A DNA stretch of 64,000 bases from Arthrobacter sp. StoSoilA2. GTDB taxonomy: Bacteria > Actinomycetota > Actinomycetes > Actinomycetales > Micrococcaceae. The position numbers and the translations under genes were made by a program. The stretch covers positions 2,418,001-2,482,000 of the forward strand of contig NZ_AP024643.1 of assembly GCF_019977195.1 (NCBI RefSeq), given 5' to 3'. This document shows, piece after piece, positions 59,261 to 64,000 of this stretch (position 1 is its first letter; every line of letters starts with the position of its first letter). The notes under the pieces are model-generated. The model did not search any database, was not told the origin of the DNA, and worked only from the letters and a program-made list of their open reading frames with translations.

Positions 59261-59274
59261 GTCATCCGGTTGTT
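59261..59274. promoter_or_regulatory. Second, imperfect FadR-type operator
   Basis: GTCATCCGGTTGTT shares TTGGTCA-CCGGTTG with the first site, 51 bp away, and lies 12 bp before the regulator start. It is a probable autoregulatory site. Confidence 0.6.
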
Positions 59275-59285
59275 ACGCTGAGAGC

Positions 59286-60029
59286 ATGTCAGCGAACACC
59301 GCCGCAGCAGCGGCACACATGACGGCAGCGCTTGCCCCCATGGAGCAGGGCTCCGTTGTGTCCGAAGTTGCAGAAAGGCTGCTCGCCTACTTCACGAGTG
59401 GTGACATCGCACCGGGAACCCGCCTTCCGGCGGAGCGGAATCTGGCTGCTTCCTTGGGGGTTGGGCGTTCAGCGATCCGCGAGGCCCTCGCCGCGTTGGA
59501 GATCCTCGGTATCGTCATCGTGCGCCCAGGTTCGGGAACGTACCTGCGCGACGGCGTCTCCGAACTCTTGCCCCGGACGCTGAGTTGGGGACTGATGCTG
59601 GGTGAGCCGCGTACCCGCGAATTGGTTGAGTTGCGCAGCGGCCTGGAAGTTCAAGCTGTCGAGCTTGCCGCGCTTAGGGTTACTGACGAGGCGCTTGAGC
59701 GCATGCAGACCGACCTGGACGTCATGGCCAAGAACCTCGATGACCTCGCAGCATTCGTTGAAGCAGATGCGGCCTTCCACCGCGAAATTGCGGCCGCCTC
59801 CGGCAACATGGTCCTGGAGGAGCTCCTCCAGAGCATTCGCTCGCTGCTGCGGATCTGGGTGGACCGTGCCCTGACCGACGAAGGTCACGCTGAAGCCGCG
59901 CTCCGCGAACACACTGCGATCTTCGAGGCATTGCGTTCCAGGGACGCGTCAGCAGTATCCGAGACGATGCGTTCCCACATGGCTACGGCATCACGGCGCC
60001 TTCTCGCCGGATTCGACGCCGCGCAGTAA
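59286..60029 (+). CDS. FadR/GntR family regulator (FCD domain) of the apionate operon
   Basis: 247 residues. The winged helix (VSEVAERLLAYFTSGDIAPG; RLPAERNLAASLGVGRSAIR) is followed by an all-helical FCD sensor domain (ELRSGLEVQAVELAALR; FHREIAAASGN with metal-binding His). It is divergent from the carrier and kinase genes and autogenously placed over two copies of its presumed operator. A pathway acid such as D-apionate is the likely inducer. Confidence 0.9.
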   Translation: MSANTAAAAAHMTAALAPMEQGSVVSEVAERLLAYFTSGDIAPGTRLPAERNLAASLGVGRSAIREALAALEILGIVIVRPGSGTYLRDGVSELLPRTLSWGLMLGEPRTRELVELRSGLEVQAVELAALRVTDEALERMQTDLDVMAKNLDDLAAFVEADAAFHREIAAASGNMVLEELLQSIRSLLRIWVDRALTDEGHAEAALREHTAIFEALRSRDASAVSETMRSHMATASRRLLAGFDAAQ

Positions 60030-60243
60030 GGCACCGCGCGATTCGCGCCAAACGCCGCGGGCTTTTGATTCCGGCAATGGTCTTACGCAGTGGCTTCCGA
60101 GACCGGGTGGGTGACCTTTCGTTACTTCCCGGTCATGTTGCGCTCATCACATCTATTTGCTTCCCTCGACCTGTGCGCTGGATCCTTGCATGACCTAGTT
60201 TTTTTAGCGCTTGTCAGAGCGTGCCCAATGGAGGACACAATTT

Positions 60244-62643
60244 ATGACTAACGTTCTTTGGTTTTCTGAGCTTGGCTTGTCCGACCTTGACCAGGTTGGC
60301 GGCAAAAATGCATCGCTTGGGGAAATGGTCCGGAATCTCGCCTCTGCCGGGGTGAAGGTTCCAGGCGGTTTCGCGACGACGGCGGACGCTTACCGGCGTT
60401 TTCTGGCGGACTCGGGGTTGGATGCCCGGATTGAAAGAATTCTTGAGGGCTTGGACAGCGGCGATGTGGCCGCGTTGGCCAAGGCCGGCCAGGAAATCCG
60501 GACCCTGATCCGTGAGACGCCGTTTCCGGCCGGTTTCGAAGAGGACATCCGGACGGCTTATGAGCGACTGACCCAGGAGCATGGTGGGGGTGTGTCGTGG
60601 GCGGTACGTTCCAGTGCCACGGCTGAGGACCTTCCGGATGCGTCGTTTGCAGGGCAGCAGGAGACGTTCTTGAACATCCGCGGCATCGGGAACATCCTGC
60701 TGGCCATTAAGGATGTGTTCGCTTCCCTGTACAACGACCGCGCCATCGCCTACCGCGTACATCACGGCTTCACGCATTCGGAAGTGGCGCTCTCGGCAGG
60801 TATTCAGCGGATGGTGCGTTCCGACGTCGGTGCTTCCGGCGTCATGTTCACGATGGACACCGAAACCGGCTTCAGGGACGCTGTCTTCATCACGTCCTCG
60901 TATGGGCTGGGGGAGGCCGTGGTCCAGGGGGCTGTGAACCCTGATGAGTTCTATGTCTACAAGCCCGCTTTGGCAGCTGGACGCCCGGCGGTGCTCAAGC
61001 GCGGCTTGGGCGAAAAGGCCGTGCAGATGGTCTACACGGATTCGGACGAAGTTGGCCGGACGATTGACTTCGTCCCGGTGGCGCAGGATCTGCGGAACCG
61101 TTTCAGCCTGACCGATGCTGAGGTTGAACAGCTCGCCCGGCACGCGGTAGCAATCGAGGAGCACTACGGCCGTCCGATGGATATTGAGTGGGGCAAGGAC
61201 GGTGTGGACGGGGAGCTTTACATTCTTCAGGCCCGTCCGGAAACCGTAGAGTCCCGAAAAGCCGCCGGGACCACTTCCCGGTACACGCTCACGGAGCGGT
61301 CCACGGTGTTGGTGGAGGGCCGGGCGATCGGTCAGCGGATCGGTGCCGGGCAGGTGCGGGTGCTGTCCTCGATCGACCAGATGGCCTCGTTCCAGGAAGG
61401 CGATGTCCTTGTGGCGAACATGACGGACCCGGACTGGGAACCGATCATGAAGAAGGCCGCCGCGATTGTCACGGACAGAGGCGGACGGACGTGCCACGCC
61501 GCCATCATTGCCCGCGAACTGGGTATTCCAGCCGTTGTTGGTACCGGATACGCGTCCCAGATCCTCAAGGACGGCACTCCGGTCACCGTTAGTTGCGCGG
61601 AGGGCGAGGCTGGGCTCGTCTATGAAGGTTTGCTGGAGTACTCGCTGCACGAAACCAGCCTGGAGACCATGCCGGAAGCTCCGGTGAAGATCATGATGAA
61701 CGTGGGAACCCCGGAACAGGCGTTCAGTTTCGCCAAGCTCCCCAACCACGGTGTGGGCCTGGCCCGCTTGGAGTTCATTATCAACCGGCAGATCGGTGTC
61801 CATCCCAACGCCCTGTTGGCTGTGGCTGGTGAGATCGAGCGCCCGGCGACCCTGGATGACTACACCATCCGGCAAATCCAGGAAAAAACAGCCGCCTACG
61901 ACGGTCCCCGCGACTACTACATCCGGCGCCTGGCCGAAGGCATCGCCACCATCGCGGCGGCTTTCGCCCCCGAACCGGTCATCATCAGGCTCTCGGATTT
62001 CAAGTCCAACGAGTACGCCAACCTGATCGGTGGTCCGGCGTTCGAGCCGGAGGAGGAAAACCCGATGATCGGGTACCGCGGTGCGTCCCGGTACCTGTCG
62101 GCATCCTTCCGGCAGGCGTTCGAACTCGAATGCGAAGCCTTGAAGTACGTGCGCAACGAGATGGGCCTGTCCAACATCAAGCTGATGGTCCCGTTCGTAC
62201 GGACCCTGGACGAGGCCCGTGGCGTGACCGAACTGCTCGCCGCCAATGGGCTGCGGCGCGGCGAGGACGGGCTGGAGATCGTGATGATGTGCGAACTGCC
62301 GGCCAACGCGCTCCTTGCCGACGAGTTCCTGGAGTACTTCGACGGCTTCTCCATCGGGTCAAACGACCTCACCCAGCTCACCCTGGGCCTGGACCGCGAC
62401 TCCGCCGTGGTTGCCGAAGGGTTCGATGAACGGAACCCGGCCGTGACCAAGCTGCTGGAGATGGCGATCACGGCGTGCCGCGCCAAGGGCCGCTACGTCG
62501 GGATCTGCGGCCAGGGCCCCAGTGACCACCCGGACTTTGCCGAGTGGCTGCTCGGGCAGGGCATCAGTTCGATTTCGCTCAACCCCGACGCCGTGACCGA
62601 AACCTGGCTGCGCCTGGCCCGCACCACCAGCACCACGGTCTAA
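60244..62643 (+). CDS. ppsA: Phosphoenolpyruvate synthase
   Basis: 799-residue enzyme that makes PEP from pyruvate and ATP for gluconeogenesis. The N-terminal ATP-grasp domain (VGGKNASLGEM; WAVRSSATAEDLPDASFAGQ) precedes the swivelling phosphohistidine domain with the catalytic His in GGRTCHAAIIAREL. The C-terminal PEP-binding barrel has IGSNDLTQLTLGLDRD and the Cys in VGICGQGPSDHPD. GGAGG precedes ATG 60244. It is directly followed by its regulator. Growth on pyruvate-yielding sugars such as those handled upstream would need it. Confidence 0.95.
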   Translation: MTNVLWFSELGLSDLDQVGGKNASLGEMVRNLASAGVKVPGGFATTADAYRRFLADSGLDARIERILEGLDSGDVAALAKAGQEIRTLIRETPFPAGFEEDIRTAYERLTQEHGGGVSWAVRSSATAEDLPDASFAGQQETFLNIRGIGNILLAIKDVFASLYNDRAIAYRVHHGFTHSEVALSAGIQRMVRSDVGASGVMFTMDTETGFRDAVFITSSYGLGEAVVQGAVNPDEFYVYKPALAAGRPAVLKRGLGEKAVQMVYTDSDEVGRTIDFVPVAQDLRNRFSLTDAEVEQLARHAVAIEEHYGRPMDIEWGKDGVDGELYILQARPETVESRKAAGTTSRYTLTERSTVLVEGRAIGQRIGAGQVRVLSSIDQMASFQEGDVLVANMTDPDWEPIMKKAAAIVTDRGGRTCHAAIIARELGIPAVVGTGYASQILKDGTPVTVSCAEGEAGLVYEGLLEYSLHETSLETMPEAPVKIMMNVGTPEQAFSFAKLPNHGVGLARLEFIINRQIGVHPNALLAVAGEIERPATLDDYTIRQIQEKTAAYDGPRDYYIRRLAEGIATIAAAFAPEPVIIRLSDFKSNEYANLIGGPAFEPEEENPMIGYRGASRYLSASFRQAFELECEALKYVRNEMGLSNIKLMVPFVRTLDEARGVTELLAANGLRRGEDGLEIVMMCELPANALLADEFLEYFDGFSIGSNDLTQLTLGLDRDSAVVAEGFDERNPAVTKLLEMAITACRAKGRYVGICGQGPSDHPDFAEWLLGQGISSISLNPDAVTETWLRLARTTSTTV

Positions 62644-63486
62644 ATGGCCGACCACCAAAACGTGGGGGCGGGCTCCCCGCCCGCCCCCACGGTATTCTTC
62701 CTCTCGGACAGCACCGGAATCACCGCTGAAACGCTCGGCAATACGCTGCTGACGCAGTTCCCCGGCCAGCGGCTCGAACGGCGGACCATCCCGTTCATCA
62801 CCACCATCCAGCAAGCGCGTGAGGTGGTGGCGCTGATCGACCGGGTGGCGGCCACAGGTCCTGTTCCGATCATCTTTTCCACCGCCGTGGGGCAGGACAT
62901 CCGTGCCGTACTCTCCCAGAGCCGCGGGCAATTCTTCGACTTGTTCGGTACGCATATAGGGCAACTCGAACAAGTCCTCGGTGCGCAGGCCAACGGCAAG
63001 CCCGGCCAGGCTCACGGCGTGGGCGATGCCGTCCGCTATCAATCCCGCATGGCCGCGGTGGAATATGCCATAGAGCACGACGACGGCCAATCGCTCCGGG
63101 CGCTTGAACGCGCCGAATTGATACTCATTGCCCCTTCGCGGTGCGGGAAAACTCCCACCACCATGTACCTTGCTTTGCAGCACGGCATCCTCGCCGCCAA
63201 CTTCCCGCTGGTGGAGGAAGACTTTGACAACATGGTGCTCCCGAAGCCCTTGTTGCCTTTCGCGGGCAAGTGTTTCGGGCTGACATCCCAGCCCGTCCGG
63301 CTCAGCCAAATCCGGCAGGAACGCCGCCCGGGCAGTAACTACGCGTCCCTGAACCAGTGCACCTTTGAGCTGCGCAACGCCGAAGACATGTACCGGGCCA
63401 ATGACATTCCCTACGTCAACTCCGCGTCCATGTCTGTGGAAGAAATATCCGCCACGGTGCTCCAACGGATGCAGCTGCATCACTGA
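62644..63486 (+). CDS. ppsR: PEP synthase regulatory protein (kinase/pyrophosphorylase)
   Basis: 280-residue DUF299 protein that inactivates PEP synthase with ADP as phosphate donor and reactivates it with phosphate. FFLSDSTGITAETLGNTLL is the family N-terminus, IAPSRCGKTPTTMYLA the P-loop, and the C-terminal Gly/Arg-rich region binds the target. Its ATG abuts the ppsA stop (TAAATG) without a ribosome site, so it is translated by coupling, which keeps its level below that of its target. Confidence 0.93.
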   Translation: MADHQNVGAGSPPAPTVFFLSDSTGITAETLGNTLLTQFPGQRLERRTIPFITTIQQAREVVALIDRVAATGPVPIIFSTAVGQDIRAVLSQSRGQFFDLFGTHIGQLEQVLGAQANGKPGQAHGVGDAVRYQSRMAAVEYAIEHDDGQSLRALERAELILIAPSRCGKTPTTMYLALQHGILAANFPLVEEDFDNMVLPKPLLPFAGKCFGLTSQPVRLSQIRQERRPGSNYASLNQCTFELRNAEDMYRANDIPYVNSASMSVEEISATVLQRMQLHH

Positions 63487-63497
63487 TGGCGTGAGGG

Positions 63498-63914
63498 TCA
63501 GGTGTCTTCGGCCAGGTCCTGGACGTCGAAGGTCTCGCGCGCCTGTTCGATGAGGGGCATGTGCTTTGCGGCCCACTCCAGGAGCACATCGATGGGGTAA
63601 CGAAGCGTCTTGCCTAAAGGTGTGATGCGGTACTCGATCGCGACGGGGCGCGAGCTAAGCAGTTCGCGTTCGATAATGCCGTTTCGTTCGAGGCGACGCA
63701 GCGTCGCCGTCAGGGACTTCTGCGACACCGATGGGATGGCCCGTCGCAGTTCGCTGAACCGGCAAGGCCGCTCGCAGAGTTCGTTGAGCACGCTCAATGA
63801 CCACTTGTCGAGAACTTGATCGAGCAATTCCCGATGCGGCGTGCTGATCTCCAGACGGTCATCGTGGCTAGTGGTATCCGGCATGAAACCTGGTCTCGTT
63901 GAAGTGTCCTGCAT
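63498..63914 (-). CDS. HxlR-type winged-helix transcriptional regulator
   Basis: 138 residues with ELLDQVLDKWSLSVLNELC, FSELRRAIPSVSQKSLTATL and EYRITPLGKTL, the HxlR pattern, but without the usual N-terminal Cys. ATG 63914 has no clear ribosome site; ATG 63884 is an alternative. It is divergent from the partial gene at 63966, and the inverted repeat GGTAT-N7-ATACC between them is the likely operator. Confidence 0.87.
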   Translation of the reverse strand: MQDTSTRPGFMPDTTSHDDRLEISTPHRELLDQVLDKWSLSVLNELCERPCRFSELRRAIPSVSQKSLTATLRRLERNGIIERELLSSRPVAIEYRITPLGKTLRYPIDVLLEWAAKHMPLIEQARETFDVQDLAEDT

Positions 63915-63920
63915 CTACCA

Positions 63921-63937
63921 GGTATCAAAGATATACC
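63921..63937. promoter_or_regulatory. Inverted repeat GGTAT-N7-ATACC, HxlR operator candidate
   Basis: 5-bp arms with a 7-bp spacer, seven bases upstream of the HxlR start. The same geometry as the ACTAC-N7-GTAGT sites near the other HxlR gene. Confidence 0.55.
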
Positions 63938-63965
63938 AACGTTTACCTCTTTCCCAAGGAGTCTC

Positions 63966-64000
63966 ATGCCTGTTCACCGTTTCAGCCCGGAAGGCCTGAT
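63966..64000 (+). CDS. Start of a gene cut by the window edge, possibly RidA-like
   Basis: AAGGAG is followed by an ATG and the codons for MPVHRFSPEGL before the window ends. The R-x-x-PEGL pattern resembles the N-terminus of RidA-family deaminases, but eleven residues cannot decide it. Confidence 0.4.
   Translation, partial: MPVHRFSPEGL

Noticed and set aside
60214..61875. 553-codon minus-strand frame inside ppsA
   Set aside because: Antisense shadow; the plus strand encodes an intact PEP synthase with catalytic His and Cys motifs.

Overview
The window looks like a chromosomal segment of a high-GC actinobacterium of the Micrococcaceae, most likely Arthrobacter or Paenarthrobacter. The basis is base composition, strong Shine-Dalgarno sites, chains of genes joined by ATGA or TAATG overlaps, and actinobacterial families (SCO1664-type kinase, DUF3090, MSMEG_4193-type phosphomutase, a LigB-type ATP-dependent DNA ligase). 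No RNA gene, CRISPR array, insertion sequence or phage gene was seen. Most of the window is sugar and glycoside catabolism controlled by local repressors whose operators can be read in the sequence.

1-5.8 kb: short-chain dehydrogenases, an alpha/beta hydrolase, a tautomerase, a TIM-barrel isomerase and an HxlR-type regulator. The hydrolase and tautomerase promoters are near copies of each other, each with two ACTAC-N7-GTAGT inverted repeats.

5.9-20.7 kb: a LacI-controlled catabolic region. One operator, TGAGATCGGTTGCA, occurs eight times in five regions, often in tandem at a 13-bp period just downstream of a TTGACA promoter. It is linked to an MHS transporter, a KDPG-type aldolase with a P-loop kinase, three Gfo/Idh/MocA dehydrogenases, a TIM-barrel isomerase, two VOC proteins, an SDR, an MFS carrier and a sugar ABC importer. 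No sugar-acid dehydratase is present, so an oxidation/elimination/hydration/reduction route through 3-keto sugars is a reasonable guess. The substrate is unknown.

20.8-27.2 kb: ordinary chromosome, with DNA ligase, the phosphomutase/DUF3090/SCO1664 set, and a DUF3311 plus sodium:solute symporter pair.

27.5-59.3 kb: two LacI regulators, a family-5 ABC importer with a permease-ATPase fusion, and cytoplasmic glycosidases (GH78, GH43 and two apiosidase-like DUF5060/DUF4038/DUF5605 proteins). These are followed by a predicted D-apionate lactonase and an SDR. Further on are a secreted esterase-like protein with a PKD domain, another GH43-like enzyme and a GH3. Last comes a divergent operon for D-apionate oxidoisomerase, 3-oxo-isoapionate decarboxylase, L-erythrulose kinase and two isomerases, with an MFS carrier and a FadR-type regulator. 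Together they read as a nearly complete apioside-to-erythrose-4-phosphate locus. I consider this the most interesting system here.

60-64 kb: PEP synthase with its regulatory kinase/phosphorylase, then an HxlR-type regulator divergent from the first codons of a possible RidA-like gene.
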